12,725 nt of DNA from contig CAAGGF010000105.1 of assembly GCA_900769325.1 (NCBI GenBank), positions 1 to 12,725 of the forward strand, given 5' to 3'. Under the pieces are notes generated by a model. The model did no database searches. It was not told the origin of the DNA and worked only from the letters and a program-made list of their open reading frames with translations. Below, one piece after another: positions 6,689 to 12,704 of this stretch. The first letter of the stretch is position 1. Each line of letters begins with the position of its first letter. Source of the DNA: Spirochaetia bacterium. GTDB lineage: Bacteria; Spirochaetota; Spirochaetia; Treponematales; Treponemataceae. Position numbers and translations under genes: made by a program.

Positions 6689-8158
6689 TTAAAAGGCTTT
6701 TGCTACTTCTGTTGAAAGATTTTCTATTAGAAGAACCAGCGATTCAAGTTTTTCTTTTGTCATAAGCGGATTTAAAAGCGTAAATTTGAGGCAGGTTCGG
6801 CCGCTTTCGGTTGTCTGCCCGATTACGATTCCGTGTTTGTGAAGAAGAGTTCTTCTGACTTTTTTATTGATTTCATCGTTTTGTTCAGGCGTTTTTGAAC
6901 TTGAACTATATCTGAAAACTACGGAACTGATTTCTGGTTCAGTTATGCCTGTAAACGATGGATTTTTTTTGATTAACGAATACAGATATTTTGCATTTTC
7001 CATATTTGTTGTAATTATTTTTGACCAGCCTTCTTTTCCGCGTTCCTGAAAACTCATCCACACTTTTAAAGCATCGAATCTTCTTGTTGTCTGAAGCGAT
7101 TTATCTACAAGATTTGTGTAACCGTCTTCTTCGTCTTCCGTGCGATTTAAATAGTCGGCGTGAATTGTAAGTGCATCAAATAATTCTGCATTTTTTACAA
7201 GAACGCATGAACAGCTTATTGGAAGCAGGAACATTTTGTGAAAATCAACTGTAATTGAATCGCAGAGGTGAAGGTCTTTGACGAGGTGAGAATATTTTTC
7301 GCTCAAAATTACGCCTGAACCATACGCTGCATCGGCATGAAGAAAAATATTGTGTTTTTTGCAGATTTCTGAAATTTCTTTGATGCTGTCGATTGAGCCG
7401 AAATCTGTTGTTCCGACTGTTGCAACGATTAAAAAAGGAATATTTCCGTTTGCGATGTCAGAATTTACGGCTTCTTTTAGTTTTGAAATGTCCATTTTCT
7501 TTTTTGAATCTACAGGAATTTTTACGACCGACTCATAGCCGAGCCCCAAAATGTGTGCAGATTTTTCCATAGAAAAATGGCTGATTTCGCTTGTGTACAT
7601 TCTTAATTTTTTGAAATTTTTAGGAAGCCCGAATTTTTTTACATCGTGTTTTAAGATTTTTGAAATGAACCAGTCGCGGGCAAGAATTATTGCAGTTTGA
7701 TTTGACTGTGAACCGCCTGAAGTAAAAACGCCGTCAGAATTTTCAGCGTAACCGTACATTTTGCACAGGTAGCGGATGACTTCGACTTCGATTTCTGTTG
7801 CGACCGGTGATTGATCCCAGCTGTCCATCGACTGATTGAACGAAGCGATTATCAATTCTGAAGCGATACTTTCAACAGTTGCCGGCGAGTGAAGGTGCGG
7901 CATATAATCTGGAGACGATGTTCTAAGAAGGTTCGGAAGAATTTTCTGTTTTGTAAGTTCAAGAGTTTTCTCCCAGCCTAGCCCTTCTTGCGGGAGAATC
8001 GTTTCCTGATGGATAATTTTTTGAAGTTCCTGTGGAGTGGGCCCTGAATACGCTTTGTCATCGCAGAAGGAATCGGCGATTGCATTTGCAGTCTGGCTGA
8101 TTATTTTTGTAAATTCAGACTTGCTTTCTGTTGAATTTGTTAAAAATATGTTTTCCAC
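6689..8158 (-). CDS. ddc: PLP-dependent L-2,4-diaminobutyrate decarboxylase
   Basis: Group II pyridoxal-phosphate decarboxylase, most likely converting L-2,4-diaminobutyrate to 1,3-diaminopropane and CO2. Key motifs over 489 residues: MPHLHSPA (86-93), FTSGGSQSNQTA (145-156), the stacking His in TSEISHFS (His194), HADAAYG with the PLP Asp275, and the PLP lysine in TVDFHKMF (Lys308). The PISCS after the lysine is typical of the diaminobutyrate branch as I recall it. Substrate is further supported by the neighbour: the diaminobutyrate aminotransferase gene ends 15 bp upstream. The start is GTG at 8158, chosen because AGAGGT lies 4 nt before it. Tyrosine, glutamate or aromatic amino acid decarboxylation is less likely in this context. 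Confidence 0.88.
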   Translation of the reverse strand: MENIFLTNSTESKSEFTKIISQTANAIADSFCDDKAYSGPTPQELQKIIHQETILPQEGLGWEKTLELTKQKILPNLLRTSSPDYMPHLHSPATVESIASELIIASFNQSMDSWDQSPVATEIEVEVIRYLCKMYGYAENSDGVFTSGGSQSNQTAIILARDWFISKILKHDVKKFGLPKNFKKLRMYTSEISHFSMEKSAHILGLGYESVVKIPVDSKKKMDISKLKEAVNSDIANGNIPFLIVATVGTTDFGSIDSIKEISEICKKHNIFLHADAAYGSGVILSEKYSHLVKDLHLCDSITVDFHKMFLLPISCSCVLVKNAELFDALTIHADYLNRTEDEEDGYTNLVDKSLQTTRRFDALKVWMSFQERGKEGWSKIITTNMENAKYLYSLIKKNPSFTGITEPEISSVVFRYSSSSKTPEQNDEINKKVRRTLLHKHGIVIGQTTESGRTCLKFTLLNPLMTKEKLESLVLLIENLSTEVAKAF

Positions 8159-8173
8159 AAGAACCTCTGCAAA

Positions 8174-9523
8174 TTATTGATATTCTTTGTTGACTTGTAA
8201 AACGGCGTCTTCAAAAATGTTCATGGCTTTTTCAATTTCGTCCTGAGTAACATTTAATGCACAGAGACATCTCATGACAGAACCGTTCCTTCCGCCTTTT
8301 TCCATGATGAGTTTATTTTCAAAACAGATTTTCTGAACTTTTGCAGCAGCATCTCCGTTTGCAGGAAATAAACCTAATGAATCAGGCTTTTCTTTTGGAT
8401 TTATGAATTCGCAGCCAATCATAAGACCTTTTCCGCGTACATCGCCGATGATTTTTGATTTTGCTTTGATTTCGTTCATCCGTTTTTGGATAAAATCACC
8501 TTTTTTGATGACATCGTTTAAAAATTCCGGTTTTGTAACGCGATTTAAAACGATTGTTCCGGCTTTCATTGCGATTTGATTTCCGCGGAAAGTTCCAGTG
8601 TGTGCACCCGGCTGCCATAAGTCGAGTTTTTTGTTGTAAATTACGATTGAAAGAGGCTGACTTCCACCGATTGCTTTTGAACAGAGAATTACATCAGGAA
8701 CGATTTGTGCGTATTCGAATGCAAAAAGTTTTCCGCTTCTGCCCATTCCGCATTGAATTTCATCTACGATTAACGGAATATCGAGTTCTTGTGTTACGCG
8801 GCGGATTGTCTGAAGAAATTTTACGGGAGCGACATTTACTCCGCCTTCGCCCTGAATTGGTTCGATGATGACAGCTGCAGGTTTTGTGATTCCGCTTTCA
8901 GGGTCTTTTAAAGTGCGTTCAAAATATTCACAGCATGCATCGACAGCCGCTTCGCCTTTAAGACCAAAATAATTTCTGTAACTGTTCGGGAATGGAAAAT
9001 GCTGAACTTCCGGCATTAGTGCACCGACTTTGCTTTTTGCCCCGAGATTTCCAGTGCATGAAAGAGCACCGTGCCCCATTCCGTGAAAACCGCCTTGGAA
9101 AGCGATTACGGAAGTTCGGGAAGTTGCCGTTTTGCACAGTTTTAATGCAGCGTCTGTTGCATCGGTTCCGCTTGGTGAACAAAACTGGATTTTACAATTT
9201 TGTGCCAGTTCTTGTGGAAGATGAGAAATTACAGTCTGAACGAACTCATCTTTTACAGGTGTGGTTAAATCAAGCGTGTGAAGCGGAAAATCGCTGGAAA
9301 GAAGTTCAATCATTGCCTGATTTATTTCAGTGTCATTGTGTCCAAGTGCAAGAGTTCCTGCTCCGCACAAAAAATCCAGATATTTGTTTCCTTCAATGTC
9401 CTCAACCCATGAGCCTTTTGCTTTTACAAGAGCAAGCGGGAACTTCCGCGGATAACTACGGGCATTAGATTCTGTGGAATCCTGTCTGGTAATGTAATAC
9501 TGATTGGTGTCTTTGTTTGACAT
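8174..9523 (-). CDS. dat: Diaminobutyrate-2-oxoglutarate aminotransferase
   Basis: Class III PLP aminotransferase that makes L-2,4-diaminobutyrate from aspartate semialdehyde and glutamate. The 449 residues match the Dat/EctB group. Visible motifs are FLCGAGTLALGH (51-62), SPSGTDATDAAL (116-127), GGFHGMGHGALS (144-155), EPIQGEGG (221-228), the PLP-contacting DEIQCGMGRSG (254-264) and the PLP lysine in CSKAIGG (Lys283), then GTFRGNQ. The start has GGAGAA 5 nt upstream. With ddc directly downstream, the pair forms the two-step route to 1,3-diaminopropane, used for norspermidine in vibrios and excreted or used as such in Acinetobacter. No ectA or ectC is nearby, so ectoine synthesis is not indicated; no nspC is in the window either. 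It has its own promoter and structured leader. Confidence 0.9.
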   Translation of the reverse strand: MSNKDTNQYYITRQDSTESNARSYPRKFPLALVKAKGSWVEDIEGNKYLDFLCGAGTLALGHNDTEINQAMIELLSSDFPLHTLDLTTPVKDEFVQTVISHLPQELAQNCKIQFCSPSGTDATDAALKLCKTATSRTSVIAFQGGFHGMGHGALSCTGNLGAKSKVGALMPEVQHFPFPNSYRNYFGLKGEAAVDACCEYFERTLKDPESGITKPAAVIIEPIQGEGGVNVAPVKFLQTIRRVTQELDIPLIVDEIQCGMGRSGKLFAFEYAQIVPDVILCSKAIGGSQPLSIVIYNKKLDLWQPGAHTGTFRGNQIAMKAGTIVLNRVTKPEFLNDVIKKGDFIQKRMNEIKAKSKIIGDVRGKGLMIGCEFINPKEKPDSLGLFPANGDAAAKVQKICFENKLIMEKGGRNGSVMRCLCALNVTQDEIEKAMNIFEDAVLQVNKEYQ

Positions 9524-9545
9524 CGACGTTCTCCATTACTCGCAA

Positions 9546-9626
9546 ACTGTTTAACAGTGCAAACATAAAATCCTACAGGGATTCAAAAATGAATCTCGTT
9601 ACAGCTTAGAAAAAAGCCGTGAGATT
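9546..9626 (-). promoter_or_regulatory. Structured leader of the dat-ddc operon, riboswitch or attenuator candidate
   Basis: Reading the minus strand, four elements follow one another. A 13-bp stem runs from AATCTCACGGCTT (9626-9614) to AAGCTGT plus GAGATT (9607-9592), with a UUUUCU loop, one G-U and an AAC bulge. GATTCA-TTTT-TGAATC (9595-9580) is a perfect hairpin. AATCC-CTGTA-GGATT (9583-9569) is another. ACTGTT-A-AACAGT (9558-9546) is a perfect palindrome close to the Shine-Dalgarno. Hairpins one, two and three overlap by 4 nt each, so neighbours exclude one another. I do not recognise a known riboswitch class. No poly-U terminator is obvious. Confidence 0.4.
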
Positions 9627-9633
9627 TAAAATT

Positions 9634-9663
9634 ACTATAAAACAGTAGTTTGTGCAATGACAG
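9634..9663 (-). promoter_or_regulatory. Promoter of dat-ddc
   Basis: On the minus strand CTGTCA (9663-9658, 4 of 6 matches) and TATAGT (9639-9634, 5 of 6) are separated by 18 bp. Transcription would start near 9627, giving a leader of about 104 nt before the dat ATG, and exactly including the structured segment. The gene upstream ends at 9678, so this promoter would make dat-ddc independent of it. Confidence 0.5.
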
Positions 9664-9677
9664 ATAATAGAAAAAAT

Positions 9678-10979
9678 TTATTTTTCTTTGTGGCGGCGGT
9701 CTAATTCGTCACAGACATCTTTCCAGGTTACGCCTTCTTTGTACATCAAAACGCTTACAAAATAGAGTAAATCTGCTGCTTCCCAGATAACTTCGTCTTT
9801 GTCTTCGGCTTCGCAGAGTTCTTCGGATTCTTCTTCGATTTTTTCGCGGACTCGTTTTGAATCAAGAGTTGCCGTGTAAGAGCCTGGACGAGGATTTGCA
9901 AATCGTTCCTGAATTGTGCCGTAAAGCCGTTCTAAAGTTGATTTTTCGTCCGGTTCAGAAGAGAAACAGCTCCAGCTTCCTGTGTGGCATACAGGGCCGT
10001 GTGGAATTACAGTTGCAAGAATTGTGTCGCGGTCGCAGTCTGCACGGAGTTTTACGACTTCAAGAAAATTTCCGCTTGTTTCGCCTTTTGTCCAAAGAAC
10101 ATTGCGAGTTCTGCTGAAGAAAGTGAGTTTTCCGCTTGAGAAAGTTTTTTCGAGAGCTTCCTGATTTGAATAACCCATCATTAAAACTTCGCCGGAACGG
10201 AAATCCTGAGCGATTACTGGAACCATTCCCGAAACTTTCTGCCAGTCTATGCATTTTATGAAAGAATTTTTAAGGGAAACTTTTTGGGTGTAAAGTGCCA
10301 TTCCAAGCTGAACATCGCAGTGCATTTTTTCTAGAGTTTGAACTTCTTCTTCTGTAGAAACGCCTCCTGCAACGACTACGCGGCATTTTACGGAATTTCT
10401 TAGTTCCTGAGCCATTTGAAGGTTTGTTCCCTGCATGCAGCCTTCTTTTTCTACGCAGGTGAATAAAAGTTCTGAACAGTATTTTTCAGCCATTTTTGCA
10501 CCGTCGATTAATGAAACATCGATAGTTTCTGTCCAGCCTTTTACAGCGATTTTTCCGTTTAGGGCATCTACGCCGATTATTATGCGCTGTTTTCCGATTG
10601 CATTAACGAGTTCTTCGAGGAATTCTGTATTTAAAACGCTTTTATTGTCGTCTGGAGATTTTTTCCATGCAGAAGAACCGATGATTACTTTTTCTGCACC
10701 GAGGGAAATCAGTTCTTTTGCACGCTTTACAGAATGAATCCCACCGCCTGTTCTGACATTGCCTTTTCTGAGGAGACTTTTTAACAGAGGAGTGTTTACA
10801 GTGTCGCCTTTTGGATTTGTATGACCCATTGCCGCATCTAAATCGATAACTGCAACTTCGCCGTATTTGTTAAATTCGTTTATGAGTGCATCTGCATCAT
10901 CTCTTTTGAGAACGAGCTCTTTTCCATTTTTTAACTGAACAACATGACCGTCTTTGAGGTCGATAGAACTGATTACCAT
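9678..10979 (-). CDS. hisA-hisIE: HisA-HisI-HisE three-domain fusion
   Basis: A single 433-residue chain that should carry out three histidine-pathway steps. Residues 1-240 are the HisA (ProFAR isomerase) barrel: catalytic Asp7 in SIDLKDG, VIDLDAA (45-50), RTGGGIHS (76-83), the second catalytic Asp138 in GVDALNGK, GWTET (148-152) and VAGGVS (203-208). Residues 250-340 are HisI (phosphoribosyl-AMP cyclohydrolase): GEVLMMGY (263-270), SRTRNVLWTKGETSG, DCDRD (314-318) and CHTGSWSCF (331-339). Residues 348-433 are HisE (phosphoribosyl-ATP pyrophosphohydrolase) with EEESEE (382-387) and ExxD at 400-403. The usual VRL-QG after the first Asp is VVQLKNG, a departure from typical HisA. There is no Shine-Dalgarno. 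No other his gene is in the window. All motifs look intact, so activity is expected. Confidence 0.93.
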   Translation of the reverse strand: MVISSIDLKDGHVVQLKNGKELVLKRDDADALINEFNKYGEVAVIDLDAAMGHTNPKGDTVNTPLLKSLLRKGNVRTGGGIHSVKRAKELISLGAEKVIIGSSAWKKSPDDNKSVLNTEFLEELVNAIGKQRIIIGVDALNGKIAVKGWTETIDVSLIDGAKMAEKYCSELLFTCVEKEGCMQGTNLQMAQELRNSVKCRVVVAGGVSTEEEVQTLEKMHCDVQLGMALYTQKVSLKNSFIKCIDWQKVSGMVPVIAQDFRSGEVLMMGYSNQEALEKTFSSGKLTFFSRTRNVLWTKGETSGNFLEVVKLRADCDRDTILATVIPHGPVCHTGSWSCFSSEPDEKSTLERLYGTIQERFANPRPGSYTATLDSKRVREKIEEESEELCEAEDKDEVIWEAADLLYFVSVLMYKEGVTWKDVCDELDRRHKEK

Positions 10980-10988
10980 AATAAAGGT

Positions 10989-11017
10989 ATTTTACTGAAT
11001 TTCGTGAAATATAACAA
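10989..11017 (-). promoter_or_regulatory. Promoter of the HisA-HisIE gene, leaderless start predicted
   Basis: On the minus strand TTGTTA (11017-11012, 4 of 6) and TAAAAT (10994-10989, 5 of 6) are separated by exactly 17 bp. The -10 ends 9 nt before the ATG at 10979, so the mRNA would have almost no leader. The spacer contains ATTTC-AC-GAAAT, a small inverted repeat that might bind a regulator. A second extended -10, TGTTATATT (11016-11008), overlaps the -35 and would give a leader of about 20 nt. Confidence 0.5.
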
Positions 11018-11050
11018 CACAGAAAAATGCGGATTGTCAGAATGTAGTTT

Positions 11051-11075
11051 GTCACCCCGAACTTGTTTTATCCCA
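11051..11075 (+). repeat. Dispersed palindromic repeat, copy A (plus orientation)
   Basis: GTCACCCCGAACTTGTTT followed by TATCCC. It belongs to the widespread intergenic repeat of the form GTCATTCCGAACTTGTTTcGGAAT, known for yielding spurious peptides such as CHPELVSES when translated. The right arm is degenerate here. It lies between the divergent hisA-hisIE and methyltransferase genes, inverted with respect to copy B. Confidence 0.65.
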
Positions 11076-11174
11076 TAAAAAGTCAAAGATAATTTTTTTT
11101 GAAGTTCTTGTTATATTATCAGCAAAAAAAAATAAAATTTTTCTAAAATTTGAATTTTATATAGAAAATAAATA
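11076..11174. other. AT-rich intergenic stretch between repeats A and B
   Basis: No gene is visible. It is dominated by A and T runs. One plus-strand TGT-TATATT (about 11109-11117) looks like an extended -10, but it is some 150 nt from the methyltransferase start. Otherwise I see nothing specific. Confidence 0.5.
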
Positions 11175-11201
11175 AGATTCCGAAACGAGTTCGGAATGAC
11201 A
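11175..11201 (-). repeat. Dispersed palindromic repeat, copy B (minus orientation)
   Basis: The minus strand reads TGTCATTCCGAACTCGTTT then CGGAATCT, the most complete copy in the window, with ATTCCGAA and TTCGGAAT as palindromic arms. It is followed by a degenerate echo (AATTCGGAATTGAC, 11208-11221). Copies A and B are inverted about 100 bp apart and could pair over about 18 positions with three mismatches. Confidence 0.7.
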
Positions 11202-11234
11202 GGGGGTAATTCGGAATTGACGGGACGGGGAATC

Positions 11235-11263
11235 TTTAAAAAATATTTGTTTTTCAGTATGAT
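11235..11263 (+). promoter_or_regulatory. Promoter candidate of the methyltransferase gene
   Basis: TTTAAA (11235-11240, 4 of 6 to the -35 consensus) and TATGAT (11258-11263, 5 of 6) are 17 bp apart. The -10 ends 7 nt before ATG 11271, the same geometry as at nfeD. Two earlier in-frame ATGs (11259, 11262) lie inside this box, so if the promoter is real the translation start is 11271. Confidence 0.4.
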
Positions 11264-11270
11264 GAAAAAT

Positions 11271-12380
11271 ATGCAAACGGAAAATCAGGATTTTCTCACG
11301 ACTCAGATTATGACTTATATCGGGAATAAGCGGTCGCTCCTTGGTTATATCGAAAAAGAAATTGAAATTATTTCTGAAAGCCTTCAAAAGCAGAAAATGG
11401 TCTGTGCAGATTTGTTTTCTGGTTCTGGAATCGTTGCGAGAATGTTAAAAAGATATTCTGAAAAACTCATCGTAAATGACCTTGAAAATTATTCCTGCAT
11501 CATAAACGACTGCTACCTTACGAACAAAAAAGATTTTCCGGCTGAACAATACGAATTTTATAAAAATCAGATTCTTGAAGAAAGCAAAAATCATCCGGTT
11601 CGCGGAATTATTTCTGAAAATTATGCTCCGAACGATGATGAAAATATTCTTTTGGGAGAGCGTGTTTTTTATACCCGTGAAAATGCTGAATTAATCGACA
11701 CTTACCGTTTTTTAATCGACAAAATCGTTTCTGAACAATCGTGCAAAAAATTTTTTCTTGCACCGCTTTTGATTGAATCGTCAATTCATGTAAATACGAG
11801 CGGAGTTTTTAAAGGTTTTTATAAAGACAAGAATACCGGGCTTGGCTGTTTCGGGGCGGCGGGAAAAGATGCCGTTTCAAGAATCAAAGGAAAAATCGAA
11901 TTAAAAACGCCAGTATTCAGCAACTTTGATTCGTGTGTTGAAATTTACAATAAAGATTCAGTTTTGCTTTCAAAAGAATTAAAAAACATCGATATAGCGT
12001 ATCTTGATCCGCCGTACAATCAGCATCCGTATGGTTCAAATTATTTTATGCTGAACCTGATTTTAAAAAACCGTCTTGATGTTGAAATCAGCAAAGTGAG
12101 CGGAATTACGCAGGACTGGAACCGTTCCGAATTCAACAAAAACAGAACAGCGTTAAAATCTCTTGAAAAAATAATTTCTTCGCTTGATGCAAAATTCATC
12201 ATCATTTCTTACAATTCCGAAGGATTCATAACTTTTGAAGAAATGACACAGATGCTTTCCCAATACGGAACTGTAAAAACAGTCGCCATAAATTACAACG
12301 CTTTCCGTGGCAGCCGGAATTTAAAAGAGCGCGACATTCATGTTAAAGAATTTCTTTTCATTTTGAAGAAAGTTTTTTGA
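11271..12380 (+). CDS. D12-class adenine-specific DNA methyltransferase
   Basis: Transfers a methyl group from AdoMet to N6 of adenine in a specific DNA sequence, which cannot be read off here. About 369 residues from the start chosen. Motif order is TYIGNKRSLLGYIEKEI near the N-terminus, the AdoMet motif ADLFSGSG, NDLENYS, a long middle region likely to read the target, then the catalytic DPPYNQHPYGSNYFMLN. This order is that of class alpha/D12 enzymes, closest in my recollection to COG3392. The frame is open back to ATG 11196, but that ATG lies inside repeat B and the extra residues look untypical. ATG 11259 or 11310 are other options; none has a Shine-Dalgarno. No restriction endonuclease or second methylase is visible, so it is solitary within this window. 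Inverted repeats B and C flank it. Confidence 0.88.
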   Translation: MQTENQDFLTTQIMTYIGNKRSLLGYIEKEIEIISESLQKQKMVCADLFSGSGIVARMLKRYSEKLIVNDLENYSCIINDCYLTNKKDFPAEQYEFYKNQILEESKNHPVRGIISENYAPNDDENILLGERVFYTRENAELIDTYRFLIDKIVSEQSCKKFFLAPLLIESSIHVNTSGVFKGFYKDKNTGLGCFGAAGKDAVSRIKGKIELKTPVFSNFDSCVEIYNKDSVLLSKELKNIDIAYLDPPYNQHPYGSNYFMLNLILKNRLDVEISKVSGITQDWNRSEFNKNRTALKSLEKIISSLDAKFIIISYNSEGFITFEEMTQMLSQYGTVKTVAINYNAFRGSRNLKERDIHVKEFLFILKKVF

Positions 12381-12422
12381 GCTTTGAAAAGAAATTCGTG
12401 GCGTCCAAAATATAGTTTATAC
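12381..12422. other. Spacer after the methyltransferase gene
   Basis: Forty-two bp between the methyltransferase stop and repeat C. I see no convincing terminator hairpin; the only notable signals are two -10-like boxes at 12411-12423 that could drive transcription rightwards through repeat C and into the putative IS left end. Confidence 0.4.
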
Positions 12423-12450
12423 TGTCATTCCGAACTTGTTTAGGAATGTC
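12423..12450 (+). repeat. Dispersed palindromic repeat, copy C (plus orientation)
   Basis: TGTCATTCCGAACTTGTTT followed by AGGAATGTC. The left arm matches the reverse complement of copy B at nearly every base. It lies 42 bp after the methyltransferase stop and directly before the structured region attributed to an IS110-type left end. Two overlapping -10-like boxes (TATAGT 12411-12416, TATACT 12418-12423) precede it. Confidence 0.7.
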
Positions 12451-12704
12451 ACTTATAGGCCTTTACAACTGTTAATGAGATGCTGATGCCCCAGGCACGC
12501 GAGTGCCGCGTTAAATAAATTCCTTAAGGCAAACGCCCTTGTGGCGTAAACAAGTTCAGCATAACAATATTTTAAACCGCAGGCAGCTTGACTGCCTGTC
12601 GGCTTTGAAAATTGTGAAAATCATTAAGGCCCCAGGTTTATCATGCTAAGATAGATAAGTCCATCAGGGCACAATATCCTAATTAATTCGACAGGGGGAC
12701 CTTA
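12451..12704 (+). mobile_element. Putative left end of an IS110-family element, non-coding
   Basis: This 254-bp stretch has no credible ORF and is richer in GC-containing stems than other intergenic regions here. It precedes a transposase-like start. IS110-group elements carry a non-coding left end of this size that encodes the bridge (seek) RNA. Stems seen: GGCAC-GCGA-GTGCC (12494-12507, GNRA-type loop), ACGCC-CTTGT-GGCGT (12533-12547) and the long hairpin 12564-12615. GGCCTT (12458-12463) can pair with AAGGCC (12626-12631), enclosing them. Direct repeats inside are GCCCCAGG (12488, 12629) and TTAATGAGAT (12472, and 12702 across the start codon). The outer boundary and the core dinucleotide could not be fixed. 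Confidence 0.5.
12564..12615 (+). ncRNA. Long hairpin in the IS left end, candidate bridge RNA segment
   Basis: Arms pair stepwise: ACAA (12564-12567) with TTGT (12612-12615), TTTT (12570-12573) with AAAA (12608-12611), AAA with TTT, CCG (12577-12579) with CGG (12600-12602), and CAGGCAG (12580-12586) with CTGCCTG (12592-12598), around the loop CTTGA. Only a UA bulge and three single unpaired bases interrupt about 21 pairs. There is no U-tract directly after it, which argues against a plain terminator. Assignment to a bridge RNA is inference from position. Confidence 0.4.

Noticed and set aside
8992..9468. Plus-strand 158-residue ORF
   Set aside because: Antisense to the well-supported dat gene, Arg/Leu/Gln-rich in the way shadow frames are, no Shine-Dalgarno or motif.
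9669..9687. AGAAAAA/TTTTTCT hairpin over the His fusion stop codon as terminator
   Set aside because: The stem is almost entirely A-U, overlaps the stop codon and lacks a following U-tract. Kept only as a possible weak signal.
11196..11258. N-terminal extension of the methyltransferase from ATG 11196
   Set aside because: That ATG lies inside repeat B, has no Shine-Dalgarno, and the added residues are unlike the family. A later start with a promoter geometry fits better.
11157..11387. Minus-strand 76-residue ORF containing CHSELVSES
   Set aside because: The recognisable peptide is just the translation of dispersed repeat B, and the rest is antisense to the methyltransferase start. This is a classic spurious protein.
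12451..12704. Group II intron or retron interpretation of the structured stretch
   Set aside because: No domain V-like hairpin with its conserved bases and no reverse transcriptase are visible; the short transposase-like start fits IS110 better.
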